Assembly (NCBI GenBank): GCA_964434425.1
Contig: CAYSVH010000006.1
Coordinates: 88,779-152,778, forward strand
Reading direction: 5' to 3'
Source: CALMEC01 sp964434425
GTDB lineage: Bacteria; Actinomycetota; Thermoleophilia; Miltoncostaeales; Miltoncostaeaceae
DNA length: 64,000 nt
Position numbers and translations under genes: made by a program. The notes under the pieces are model-generated. The model did not search any database. It was given only the letters and a program-made list of their open reading frames with translations, and was not told the origin of the DNA. Every line of letters starts with the position of its first letter. The first letter of the stretch is position 1. This document shows positions 50,631-59,445 of the stretch, piece by piece.

Positions 50631-52436
50631 GTGCATCCATCCCACCCGGGAACGGGCATCCGCCCCCGTTCGCATGCTCACCCGTTCCGCCATATCGCAA
50701 CCGCGACCGCCCTGGCGCTCGTCGGCGGTCTGCCGGCCGCCGCGACGGCGACGGCCGATCCCGCGAATCCCGTGACCCACTCCGCACCCCGCGCCGCCCT
50801 CGGGCTGAACCCGATCGGCACCTACGAGACGGGCGTGTTCGACAAGAGCGCGGCCGAGATCGTGACCTATCACGCCGCGACCAAACGGGTTTTCACGGTG
50901 AACGCGGCGGCGGCCGTTGTCGACGTCCTGGACGTCCGTCGCCCCTCCAACCCCACCAAGCTGTTCGACCTGCAGACCGTGGGCGTGACCGCCGACGACG
51001 GCTCGGTCATCGGCGACGGCGCATCGGCCAACTCGGTGTCGATCCGACCTGACGGCCTCGGCGTGATCGCCGTACAGAACCCCGTCACGACCGATCCGGG
51101 ATGGCTGGTCTTCTTCGACGCCCGGGCCAGAGCTGGCACGATCCTGGGCGCTGTCCGCACCGGCGCACTCCCCGACATGGTCACCGTCTCACCCGACGGA
51201 CGCTATGCCGTCGTCGCCAATGAGGGCGAGCCCGCCGACGACTACAGCGCGGACCCCGAAGGTTCCGTCGGCGTCGTCGAGCTCCCCCGCAGGGTGGCCG
51301 CCCCGAAGCAGCGTTCCGTGCGCATCGCCGACTTCCGGGCGTTCGACCGGCGTCCGCCGAAGGGCGTCCGGCTCTTCGGTCTCCCGGGACCCGACGGGAG
51401 CTGGCTGCGTCCGTCGCGCAATCTGGAACCCGAATACGTCACGGTCTCCGGATCGACGGCGTACGTGACGCTGCAGGAAGCCAACGCACTCGCAGTCGTG
51501 GACCTGCCACGAGCCAAGGTGACGAGGGTGCTGCCGCTCGGAACGAAAGACCACGGCCTCCCCCGCAACGCCCTCGATCCCTCCGACCGGGACGATGCGA
51601 TCAACATCCGTACCGTGCCCGGCCTGAGAGGCATGTACATGCCGGACACCATCGCCTCGTACCGCGTCCGCGGCACCACCTACCTCGTCACGGCGAACGA
51701 GGGTGACGCGCGCGAGTGGGGCGACTACGTCGAGCCCATCCGGATCAAGGACCTGGGCAAGGATGGCGTCCCCCCGATCTGCCCCGACTCGCCGCTCGCC
51801 TCCCTGGCGGGCGACGCCGACCTGGGACGCCTCAACGTGAGCCGGGAGGAGGGCCTTTCCCACGACGGCAGCTGCTACCAGAATCTGTACTCGTTCGGGG
51901 CGCGCTCATTCTCCATCTGGACCACGGACGGTCGCCTGATCTACGACTCGGGATCCGAGCTGGAGCGGATCACCGCTGCGGCCGCACCTGGGTACTTCAA
52001 CTCGGGCCACGACAACACCACGTTCGACAACCGGAGCGATGACAAGGGACCGGAGCCCGAGGCCGTCACGATCGGCGAGGTCAACGGGCGCACATACGCG
52101 TTCATCGGCTTCGAACGCGTCGGCGGCGTCGCCGTCTACGACGTCACCGATCCCCGCAGGTCATCCTTCGTCACCTACCTGAACAACCGCGACTTCAACG
52201 TTACCGACGCGGAGAACAACCTCTCCGCCGCCGGTGACCTCGGCCCGGAGTCGATCGCCTTCATCCCTGCGAAGGAGTCCCCGACGCGGAGGGCCCTCAT
52301 CGCGGTGGGCAACGAGGTGTCGGGAACCACCACCCTGATGGACATCACGCGGACCCGCCACGATCGCCACTGCCGGCCCCTCAGCGGGCATCGCAACACG
52401 GGGAAGCACCCGTGGCAGCGGAGCGGCCACCGGTGA
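50631..52436 (+). CDS. Choice-of-anchor I family secreted beta-propeller protein
   Basis: 601 residues from GTG 50631; GAGGAG lies four bases upstream and rules against ATG 50619, which sits before it. A signal peptide (ATATALALVGGLPAAATATA) is followed by propeller-like repeats: LNPIGTYETGVFDKSAAEIV, RVFTVNAAAAVVDVLDVRRP, DMVTVSPDGRYAVVANEGEP, PEYVTVSGSTAYVTLQEANA, YLVTANEGDAREWGDY, and PEPEAVTIGEVNGRTYAFIG. These are the signatures of the choice-of-anchor I domain, related to PhoX-like and esterase-like propellers. Exported, enzymatic role uncertain. C-terminus is Arg/His-rich with no anchor. Monocistronic. Confidence 0.85.
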   Translation: MHPSHPGTGIRPRSHAHPFRHIATATALALVGGLPAAATATADPANPVTHSAPRAALGLNPIGTYETGVFDKSAAEIVTYHAATKRVFTVNAAAAVVDVLDVRRPSNPTKLFDLQTVGVTADDGSVIGDGASANSVSIRPDGLGVIAVQNPVTTDPGWLVFFDARARAGTILGAVRTGALPDMVTVSPDGRYAVVANEGEPADDYSADPEGSVGVVELPRRVAAPKQRSVRIADFRAFDRRPPKGVRLFGLPGPDGSWLRPSRNLEPEYVTVSGSTAYVTLQEANALAVVDLPRAKVTRVLPLGTKDHGLPRNALDPSDRDDAINIRTVPGLRGMYMPDTIASYRVRGTTYLVTANEGDAREWGDYVEPIRIKDLGKDGVPPICPDSPLASLAGDADLGRLNVSREEGLSHDGSCYQNLYSFGARSFSIWTTDGRLIYDSGSELERITAAAAPGYFNSGHDNTTFDNRSDDKGPEPEAVTIGEVNGRTYAFIGFERVGGVAVYDVTDPRRSSFVTYLNNRDFNVTDAENNLSAAGDLGPESIAFIPAKESPTRRALIAVGNEVSGTTTLMDITRTRHDRHCRPLSGHRNTGKHPWQRSGHR

Positions 52437-52587
52437 TCCGATCGCGGCCGTCGGTCGTTCGCCGGCCGGACGACCGACGGCCGCATCACGGCGAGGTTGA
52501 TGCGCGCGGAGCGCGGGTTCGTGGTGCCCGTCACCGTCCACCCGCCGTTGACGCGAAACACGAGGCGAGCACCCGCGACCGGCGTCC

Positions 52588-53595
52588 TCAGCGGGTGGTC
52601 GCCGGCCGCGCGGCCAGCGCGGCGGCCAGGGTGTCGATCCGCGTCGCGACGTCGTACGCCGTCGTGGAGACCATGAGTTCCTGGGCGCCGCAGGCACGAA
52701 CCAGATCCGCGAGAGCACCGGTCACCTGTTCGGCGGTCCCGACGTGACGCACCCCGCCGATCTCCACCCGGTCCCACCCCGAAAGCCGTCGATCGGCCTC
52801 CTCCGGCGACACGATCGGTGCCATGGTGTTGGTGCGGATGCCCATCCACAGGACGAGCGCCGGACCGGCCAGTCGCCATGCCTCCGCCTCCGTCGCACCG
52901 ATCACCGCCGACGTGGCCACCATCGCCCACGGCTCGGACAGTTCCTCGCTCGGCCGGAACTCCGACCGGTAGAGGTCGAGCACGTACGCCGGGTCCAGCT
53001 GGCCGAAGTGCCCGGCATACGCGTACCGGATGCCCATCTGCCCGGCCAGCCGCGCCGAGTAGTCACTCGATCCCAGAAGCCACAGCTCGGGGTAGCCCGA
53101 GGCCGCGGGCGTCGCCAGGAGATTGACCCCCTGATCGCCGACGCTCACCCCGCGGGCGCTGAGCCACGATCGCACGAGATCCACATGCTGCGGGAACTCC
53201 TCGGGCCCGAGGCCCTCCTGGGTGCGCCGGAGGGCCCACGCCGTGACGGGGTCGGCGCCCGGCGCACGGCCCAGGCCGACATCGATCCGTCCGGGAGCGA
53301 GCGCCTCAAGCGCGGCGAACTGCTCGGCGACGACGTAGGGGGAGTGATTGGGGAGCATCACGCCGCCGCTGCCGACGCGGATCCGATCGGTCCGCATCGC
53401 CACCGCGGCCGCGAGCACCGGTGGCGTCGTCGCGGCGACCGAGGGCATGTTGTGATGCTCGGCGATCCAGAAGCGCGCCGCCCCGAGATCGTCCGCGGCC
53501 CGGGCCATGGTGATCATGTCGGCGAGGGCGTCGGCACTCGTGCCACCGGCACGGACGCCCGCGAGCTCCAGCACGGAAACGGGTACGTCGATCAT
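52588..53595 (-). CDS. LLM-class flavin-dependent oxidoreductase (luciferase-like monooxygenase)
   Basis: 335 residues from ATG 53595 (MIDVPVSVLELAGVRAGGTS). The LLM TIM barrel is marked by RFWIAEHHNMPSVAATTPPV, RIRVGSGGVMLPNHSPYVVA, EQFAALEALAPGRIDVGLGR, and LWLLGSSDYSARLAGQMGIR. EHH and NHSP are typical of the MsnO8-type/bacterial luciferase-like group using FMN or F420. Substrate unknown. Monocistronic; upstream 53596-53892 is an AT-rich gap holding no gene. Confidence 0.92.
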   Translation of the reverse strand: MIDVPVSVLELAGVRAGGTSADALADMITMARAADDLGAARFWIAEHHNMPSVAATTPPVLAAAVAMRTDRIRVGSGGVMLPNHSPYVVAEQFAALEALAPGRIDVGLGRAPGADPVTAWALRRTQEGLGPEEFPQHVDLVRSWLSARGVSVGDQGVNLLATPAASGYPELWLLGSSDYSARLAGQMGIRYAYAGHFGQLDPAYVLDLYRSEFRPSEELSEPWAMVATSAVIGATEAEAWRLAGPALVLWMGIRTNTMAPIVSPEEADRRLSGWDRVEIGGVRHVGTAEQVTGALADLVRACGAQELMVSTTAYDVATRIDTLAAALAARPATTR

Positions 53596-53892
53596 GGGCC
53601 GACGATAGCCCGGTGATGTCCGGACCTGCCCTCGCACCACGGGCTCACCGTCGGCCGGACGACGATGCCCCGATGGAGGACGGGACCGTCGACCCGCCTC
53701 GTGCGCCCGGAACCCACCGGCGAAGATCGCCCCGCGCAGGTGAGAGCGGCGTCTCGGGCGGGTCGGGAAACCCCGAAATCCACCGCCTGACGGGGAACTC
53801 CCTAACCTCTGATTGATCCTCAAAAATTCTCACACCGAAACTCCTCCGATTTCACCCTCAGGATTTGTAGTTTTTTGTCGATACCGATTTGA

Positions 53893-56046
53893 GTGATGAT
53901 CCGATTCGAGAACGCGACCAACCCCAATGACGAGGTGCTCGAGCGCAGCATCGCCTTCGCCCCTGCGCAGCGCCTGGCGCTCATCCCCATCTCGATCGGG
54001 ATCGTCGCGATCGCACCGTGGACGGGGTGGATAACCCTCCTCCCGTACCTCTTCGGCGTGCTGTCGTTCGTTGCCCTGACGCATCCCGGCGTGCAGCGCC
54101 GCTACGGCATCGTCACCCCGTACGCGGCCTGGATCCTCGGAACGATCGGCGTCTGCGGTGTCGGCCTGCTGGCCGACGGACCCGCCTATCTCATCGCACC
54201 GGTCATCATCTTGCCCGCCGTGCTCGGCATCGCGGTCTTCCCCGTGCGCGACATCCCGTGGATCGCCGTCTTCACGACCCTGGTCGTCTTCGTCACCTGC
54301 TGGTTCGCGGACTCCGCCGCCGTTCGGGAGGATCCCGCCCCGTCCACGGTGTCCGCCATCCTCCTGGGAACCGTCGTCCTCATCGCCGGCATGGCCCGGA
54401 AGGCCGAGACCGACTCCTTCCTCGAGTCCCGGGTCGATCCGCTGACGGGTGCACACAACCGGCTCGCGCTGGACGAGCACCTGGAGGCCCTGCCCACCTC
54501 CGCCCATCCCCGCCCCTGGGCGCTGATCCTCGCCGACATCGACCATTTCAAGGCGCTGAACGACCGCTACGGCCACGCCGCCGGGGATCGCGCACTGCGC
54601 GAGGTCGCGGACTACATCCGCCGCATCCTCCCCACGAACGGTCGGCTCTACCGGTTCGGGGGCGAGGAGTTCCTGGTCTCGCTGGTGGACTGCCAGCCCG
54701 CCGTCGCACGGCGCCTCGCGGAGCGCATCCGCAAGGGTGTCGCGAAGCTGGACGTCGGAGGACCCCGGATCACGATGTCGTTCGGCGTCGCCTCCACACC
54801 CGAGACGGGCCGCGAACGCTTCGACGCCCTCTTCGCACGCACGGACCAGGCCATGTACGAGGCAAAGGACTCCGGACGCGACGCGGTCGTCGTGTCGCCC
54901 GACACCCCTGCATGCCCGGAACCCTTCGGGTGGAAGGACGGCGGCGACACCGCACGCGCCCGCCGCATCGATGAGGATCCCGCGACCAAGGGCGGGCTCA
55001 TCCAGAGCTGGTTCGAACGTGAGCACCTGGTCGACATGATGCGGCGCCAGTTCGCCACGTCGCGCTTCACCGACATCGTCATCGTGCTGCCCCTCCTGCT
55101 GTTCATCGACCGTCTCGGCTACGCGACGTCTCTGCTGGGCCTGGCCGCGCTCATCCTGTTCCGCGCCGCACAGGCCAACATCCACCGTTTCGCACGGCCG
55201 GAGCTGATGTTCGCGCCGGCATGGGTGGGCGCGCAGGCCCTCATCACCCTTGCCGTCGTCAACGGCGACGAGCCCTGGGGGCTCTTCGCCCTGGTGTACC
55301 TCGTCGTCACGCCGTCCGCGGCCGTGCCGTGGAGGCTCATGCGCTGGGGTTTCCTCCTCAGCGCGGTGCTCATCGTCGTGGCGGCCCTTTCTCACGGCAG
55401 CGACGTCCTGACCTCGACGCCGCAGGCGATCGTGGCACCGCTCATCCTTCTCGTGGCATGCGCGGTGATCGGACGCGAGCTCGGCCGTCGCATCCTGGCC
55501 ATGCGCCGGGCATCGCTGCATGACGGCCTCACCGGGATCCCCAATCGGGCGGCATTCGATCGACGACTGGACGCGTCCCTCGGGCACGCCGCGCGGCATG
55601 GCGGGTTCGTCTCGCTCGTCATGGCGGACATCGACCATTTCAAGAAGGTGAACGACCACCTCGGCCACAGCCGCGGGGACGCGGTTCTCATCGCAACGAC
55701 AAGCCGTCTGCAGAGTCGCCTGCGCCAGAACAACGCCATCCACCGCGTCGGGGGCGAGGAGTTCGCCATCCTGCTCCCCGGGGTGCACGAGTCGGTGGCC
55801 GTCGAGATCGCGACGCGTCTGCGCGCCGCCATCGCCGAGGGCCCCGTGTCGGGTGTCGCGCTCACGATGTCGTTCGGCGTGGCGACGGGAGACGGTCGCA
55901 CGAACCCCGACGAGCTCTACCGCGCGGCCGACGCCGCACTGTACCGGGCGAAGCGCGGGGGCAGGAACCGTGTGGAGCGGGCGTCCGAGGCGGATCAGGC
56001 GCGGGTCCCGGTGATCCCGCGGCGGGACGCGCAGATGAGTCGCTAG
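53893..56046 (+). CDS. Membrane protein with two tandem sensor-GGDEF diguanylate cyclase units
   Basis: 717 residues (GTG 53893; ATG 53896 equally possible). Unit 1: about five helices (30-165), then GGDEF with DPLTGAHNRLALDE, ADIDHFKALND and active site GGEEF at 256-260. Unit 2: about five helices (390-535), then DGLTGIPNRAAFDRRL, ADIDHFKKVNDHLGHSRGD, GGEEF at 620-624 and MSFGVA. Both cyclase sites keep the catalytic residues, so it should make c-di-GMP. The RxxD inhibitory site is missing in both (PTNG in unit 1, RQNN in unit 2). Looks like an internal duplication. Monocistronic; a long hairpin element begins at its stop codon. Confidence 0.93.
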   Translation: MMIRFENATNPNDEVLERSIAFAPAQRLALIPISIGIVAIAPWTGWITLLPYLFGVLSFVALTHPGVQRRYGIVTPYAAWILGTIGVCGVGLLADGPAYLIAPVIILPAVLGIAVFPVRDIPWIAVFTTLVVFVTCWFADSAAVREDPAPSTVSAILLGTVVLIAGMARKAETDSFLESRVDPLTGAHNRLALDEHLEALPTSAHPRPWALILADIDHFKALNDRYGHAAGDRALREVADYIRRILPTNGRLYRFGGEEFLVSLVDCQPAVARRLAERIRKGVAKLDVGGPRITMSFGVASTPETGRERFDALFARTDQAMYEAKDSGRDAVVVSPDTPACPEPFGWKDGGDTARARRIDEDPATKGGLIQSWFEREHLVDMMRRQFATSRFTDIVIVLPLLLFIDRLGYATSLLGLAALILFRAAQANIHRFARPELMFAPAWVGAQALITLAVVNGDEPWGLFALVYLVVTPSAAVPWRLMRWGFLLSAVLIVVAALSHGSDVLTSTPQAIVAPLILLVACAVIGRELGRRILAMRRASLHDGLTGIPNRAAFDRRLDASLGHAARHGGFVSLVMADIDHFKKVNDHLGHSRGDAVLIATTSRLQSRLRQNNAIHRVGGEEFAILLPGVHESVAVEIATRLRAAIAEGPVSGVALTMSFGVATGDGRTNPDELYRAADAALYRAKRGGRNRVERASEADQARVPVIPRRDAQMSR

Positions 56047-56207
56047 TGTCCCTGAGCCAAAAGGCTCGTATGCAGTTCCCGAGTGCATGTCCGCGAGGCA
56101 AGGACTCGGGATCCGCCGGCGTATCGGGGATCCTCCGGCGGTCGAGGACACGGCCTCGCGATGGGATGCAGCCGGGAACTGCCGCGTAGCTTCTGGTTCA
56201 GGGACAC
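56046..56207. repeat. 162-base long imperfect hairpin element
   Basis: The left end GTGTCCCTGAGCCAAAAG (from 56046) is matched inverted by the right end, whose reverse complement reads GTGTCCCTGAACCAGAAG (ending 56207). Complementarity continues inward through GCAGTTCCCG, GCGAGGC/GCCTCGC and CCGCCGG/CCGGCGG to a loop near 56120-56130. It fills the space between the GGDEF gene and typA. Candidates are a MITE-like element, a structured RNA or a bidirectional terminator. Confidence 0.8.
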
Positions 56208-56264
56208 TCGCCTGTCCTGCCCTCGCCCGCGGCCGCGCCGCTCGATCCAAGGAGTCCCTCCCCC

Positions 56265-58097
56265 GTGGCCCAGCGCCAGGACCTGCGCAACATCGCCATC
56301 GTGGCCCACGTCGACCACGGAAAGACAACGCTCGTCGACGCCATGCTCTGGCAGTCGGGAGCGTTCCGGGACAACCAGGACGTCGAGACGCGGGTCATGG
56401 ACTCGATGGACCTGGAGCGCGAGAAGGGCATCACGATCCTGGCGAAGAACACCGCCGTCCGGTACGGCGACGTCACGATCAACGTGGTCGACACACCCGG
56501 CCACGCGGACTTCGGCGGCGAGGTGGAGCGCGGTCTGTTCATGGTGGACGGCGTCGTCCTGCTGGTCGATGCCAGCGAGGGACCGCTCCCGCAGACGCGG
56601 TTCGTCGTCGACAAGGCGCTGGGTCACGGGCTCCCCGTCATCGTGGTCGTCAACAAGATCGACCGTCCCGACGCGCGCATCGCCGAGGTGGTGGACGAGG
56701 TCTACGAGCTCTTCTTCGATCTGGGCGCGGACGCCGCCCAGATCGAGTTCCCCATCGTGTACTCCAACGCGAAGAAGCGCGTCGCGACGCTCGACCCCGA
56801 CGTGCCCGGCACCGATCTGACGCCGCTCTTCGAGACGCTGCTGGAGCACGTCCCCGCACCGGACCATGACCCGGACCACCCCATGCAGGCCCTCGTGACC
56901 AACCTGGACGCCTCCCCGTACGTGGGTCGCCTCGCGCTCTGCCGCGTCCGGCACGGGTACATCCGGAAGGGCCAGTCCATCGCCTGGTGCCGCACGGACG
57001 GAAGCGTCGAACGGGCACGGGTCACCGAGCTCTACCTCACCGAGGCGCTCACCCGTGTGGATGCGGACGAGGCGGGGCCCGGCGACATCATCGCCGTGGC
57101 CGGGCTGCCCGACGTGACGATCGGCGACACGCTCGCCGATCCCGACGATCCGCGCCCGCTGGCGGAGCTCACCGTCGAAGAGCCCAGCATGTCGGCGGTC
57201 ATCGGAATCAACACGTCGCCGCTCGCGGGGCGGGACGGCACGAAACTGACGGCGCGCATGCTGCGCCAGCGGCTCGACCAAGAGCTCGTCGGCAACGTGA
57301 GCATCCGCGTGCTCGACACGGACCGCCCGGATGCGTGGGAGGTCCAGGGACGCGGTGAACTCCAGATCGCGATCCTCATCGAGACCATGCGCCGCGAGGG
57401 ATTCGAGCTGACGGTGGGTCGACCGCAGGCCGTCACACGCGAGATCGAGGGACGCCGCATGGAGCCCATGGAGCGCCTCGTCATCGAGGTGCCCGAGGAA
57501 CACATGGGCGCCGTCACCCAGCTCCTGGCCACGAGGAAGGGCCGCATGCAGGGCGTCACCAACCACGGCGAAGGATGGGTGCGCCTCAGCTACGTCATCC
57601 CCACGCGGGGGCTCATCGGCATCCGCACCCAGATGCTCACCGAGACCCGGGGGACGGCGGTCCTGCACCAGCTGTTCGAGGGGTGGGAGCCGTGGCAGGG
57701 CCAGATCGAGACCCGCGTCCGCGGCAGCCTGGTGGCCGACCGGTCGGGAACGACCACCACGTTCGCGCTCATGGGACTCCAGGAACGGGGGACGCTGTTC
57801 GTCGGCCCCGGTGAGGACGTCTACGAGGGCGCCATCATCGGCGAGAGCTCGCGGGGCGACGACATGGACGTCAACCCCACGCGCGAGAAAAAGCTGACCA
57901 ACATGCGGTCGTCGACCGCCGACGAACTGGTCCGGCTGAACGTGCACAGGACGTTCAGCCTCGACGAGGCGCTCGAGATGGTCCACGACGACGAATGCGT
58001 CGAGGTGACGCCGGCCGCCGTGCGCATCCGCAAGGTGGAGCTCTCGGCCACGCAGCGCGCCAAGCTGACACGCCAGAAGCGCCCACCGAAGTCCTGA
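56265..58097 (+). CDS. typA: Ribosome-associated GTPase TypA/BipA
   Basis: 610 residues. GTPase motifs are G1 AHVDHGKTT, G2 region DSMDLEREKGITILAKNTAV, G3 DTPGHADFGGEVER, G4 NKIDRPDARI. Domain II, the EF-G-like domain and the BipA-specific C-terminus (SSTADELVRLNVHRTFSLDE, and DECVEVTPAAVRIRK) are complete. TypA binds the ribosome and assists assembly and stress adaptation. The start is GTG 56265 (MAQRQDLRNIAIVAHVDHGK); AAGGAGT lies about ten bases upstream. Followed 110 bases later by glgC on the same strand. Confidence 0.96.
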   Translation: MAQRQDLRNIAIVAHVDHGKTTLVDAMLWQSGAFRDNQDVETRVMDSMDLEREKGITILAKNTAVRYGDVTINVVDTPGHADFGGEVERGLFMVDGVVLLVDASEGPLPQTRFVVDKALGHGLPVIVVVNKIDRPDARIAEVVDEVYELFFDLGADAAQIEFPIVYSNAKKRVATLDPDVPGTDLTPLFETLLEHVPAPDHDPDHPMQALVTNLDASPYVGRLALCRVRHGYIRKGQSIAWCRTDGSVERARVTELYLTEALTRVDADEAGPGDIIAVAGLPDVTIGDTLADPDDPRPLAELTVEEPSMSAVIGINTSPLAGRDGTKLTARMLRQRLDQELVGNVSIRVLDTDRPDAWEVQGRGELQIAILIETMRREGFELTVGRPQAVTREIEGRRMEPMERLVIEVPEEHMGAVTQLLATRKGRMQGVTNHGEGWVRLSYVIPTRGLIGIRTQMLTETRGTAVLHQLFEGWEPWQGQIETRVRGSLVADRSGTTTTFALMGLQERGTLFVGPGEDVYEGAIIGESSRGDDMDVNPTREKKLTNMRSSTADELVRLNVHRTFSLDEALEMVHDDECVEVTPAAVRIRKVELSATQRAKLTRQKRPPKS

Positions 58098-58209
58098 TCC
58101 GGACCGTCCGGCCACTACGCCCGGCGGGGGACGACGCGCCGCGAGACGGCCGCACCACGTGACCGGATTGTCACCGAAGCGGACGCACCGCACGGGTAGC
58201 CTTACGGGC

Positions 58210-59445
58210 ATGGCCCAACTCCGCGTCTTCGGGATCGTCCTCGCCGGTGGCGAGGGGAAGCGTCTCTGGCCCCTGACAGAAGACCGCGCGAAACCGGCGG
58301 TCCCCTTCGGCGGCGACTACCGCCTGGTCGACTTCGCCCTCTCCAACATGGCGAACGCCGGCTACCTGAGGATCGCGGTGCTCACGCAGTACAAGAGCCA
58401 CAGCCTCGACCGGCACGTCGCCACGGCATGGCGCCTGTCGCCGCTTCTGGGGCACTACGTCGCCCCGGTGCCGGCGCAGATGCGGCGCGGACCCCGATGG
58501 TTCGCCGGCTCGGCCGACGCCATCTACCAGAACCTCAACCTGATCTCGGACGAGGCACCCACGCACATCCTGGTGTTCGGCGCCGACCACGTCTACCGCA
58601 TGGACCCACGTCAGATGGTCGAGCAGCACGTCGCGTCGGGTGCCGGCGTCACGGTCGCGGGCATCCGCGTTCCGCGTGATCAGGCGAGCGAGTTCGGCGT
58701 CATCGTCCCAGATGCGTCACAGCGACGCATCGTCGCGTTCCGCGAGAAGCCCAAGGAAGTCGAGGGACTGCCCGGCTCCCCGGACGAGATCCTGGCGTCG
58801 ATGGGCAACTACGTCTTCACCACCGAGGCCCTGATCGAGGCGGTGACGAACGACTCGCGACAGGACGGATCGCGCCACGATCTGGGCGGCAACATCATCC
58901 CGTACATGGTGGAGAGGGGTGACGCGTGCGTGTACGACTTCGCCCAGAACGACGTTCCGGGGCAGGAGCCCATCGAACGGGGGTACTGGCGGGACGTGGG
59001 GACCATCGACGCGTACTACGAGGCCAACATGGACCTCATCGCGGTCACGCCCACGTTCAACCTCTACAACCAGGCGTGGCCCATCCTCGCGGCGAGCGAC
59101 CCGTTCCCGCCGGCGAAGTTCGTGTTCAACGAGGAGGGCCGGACGGGAGCGGCATACGACTCCATGGTCTCGGCGGGCGTCATCATCTCGGGCGGAACCG
59201 TGCGGCGGTCCATCCTCTCACCGGGCGCGCGCGTCGACGACGGGGCACTCGTCGAGGACTCGGTCGTCATGCACGGCGCCCACGTCTGCCACGGGGCGGT
59301 GGTACGGCGCGCGATCCTCGACAAGAACGTCGTGATCGAGGCGGACGCCCGGATCGGGGTCGACCCCGAGGCCGACCGCGAACGGTTCCACGTCTCGCCG
59401 GGTGGCATCGTCGTACTGGGCAAGGGAACGCGGATCTCCGCGTGA
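58210..59445 (+). CDS. glgC: Glucose-1-phosphate adenylyltransferase
   Basis: 411 residues from ATG 58210. The nucleotidyltransferase motif is VLAGGEGKRLWPLTEDRAKP, followed by FGGDYRLVDFALSNMANAGY, the adenine-binding WFAGSADAIYQNLNLI, ILVFGADHVYRMD, and the glucose-1-P-binding FREKPKEVEG and YWRDVGTIDAYYEANMDLI. A left-handed beta-helix closes it (SILSPGARVDDGALVEDSVV). It makes ADP-glucose for glycogen. Its stop overlaps the GTG of glgA (GTGA), so the two are coupled. Confidence 0.96.
   Translation: MAQLRVFGIVLAGGEGKRLWPLTEDRAKPAVPFGGDYRLVDFALSNMANAGYLRIAVLTQYKSHSLDRHVATAWRLSPLLGHYVAPVPAQMRRGPRWFAGSADAIYQNLNLISDEAPTHILVFGADHVYRMDPRQMVEQHVASGAGVTVAGIRVPRDQASEFGVIVPDASQRRIVAFREKPKEVEGLPGSPDEILASMGNYVFTTEALIEAVTNDSRQDGSRHDLGGNIIPYMVERGDACVYDFAQNDVPGQEPIERGYWRDVGTIDAYYEANMDLIAVTPTFNLYNQAWPILAASDPFPPAKFVFNEEGRTGAAYDSMVSAGVIISGGTVRRSILSPGARVDDGALVEDSVVMHGAHVCHGAVVRRAILDKNVVIEADARIGVDPEADRERFHVSPGGIVVLGKGTRISA

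Noticed and set aside
53800..53892. Possible c-di-GMP riboswitch upstream of the GGDEF gene
   Set aside because: The AT-rich leader lacks the conserved GEMM motif elements and a clear paired architecture; it is more likely just a promoter.
53830..56328. An 832-codon open frame antisense to the GGDEF gene
   Set aside because: It mirrors a gene with complete domain motifs on the other strand, has no recognisable domain, and such long antisense frames are expected in very GC-rich coding DNA.
56043..58211. A 722-codon open frame antisense to typA
   Set aside because: TypA motifs are complete on the plus strand; the antisense protein is low-complexity His/Asp/Val/Arg-rich sequence, typical of a shadow frame.
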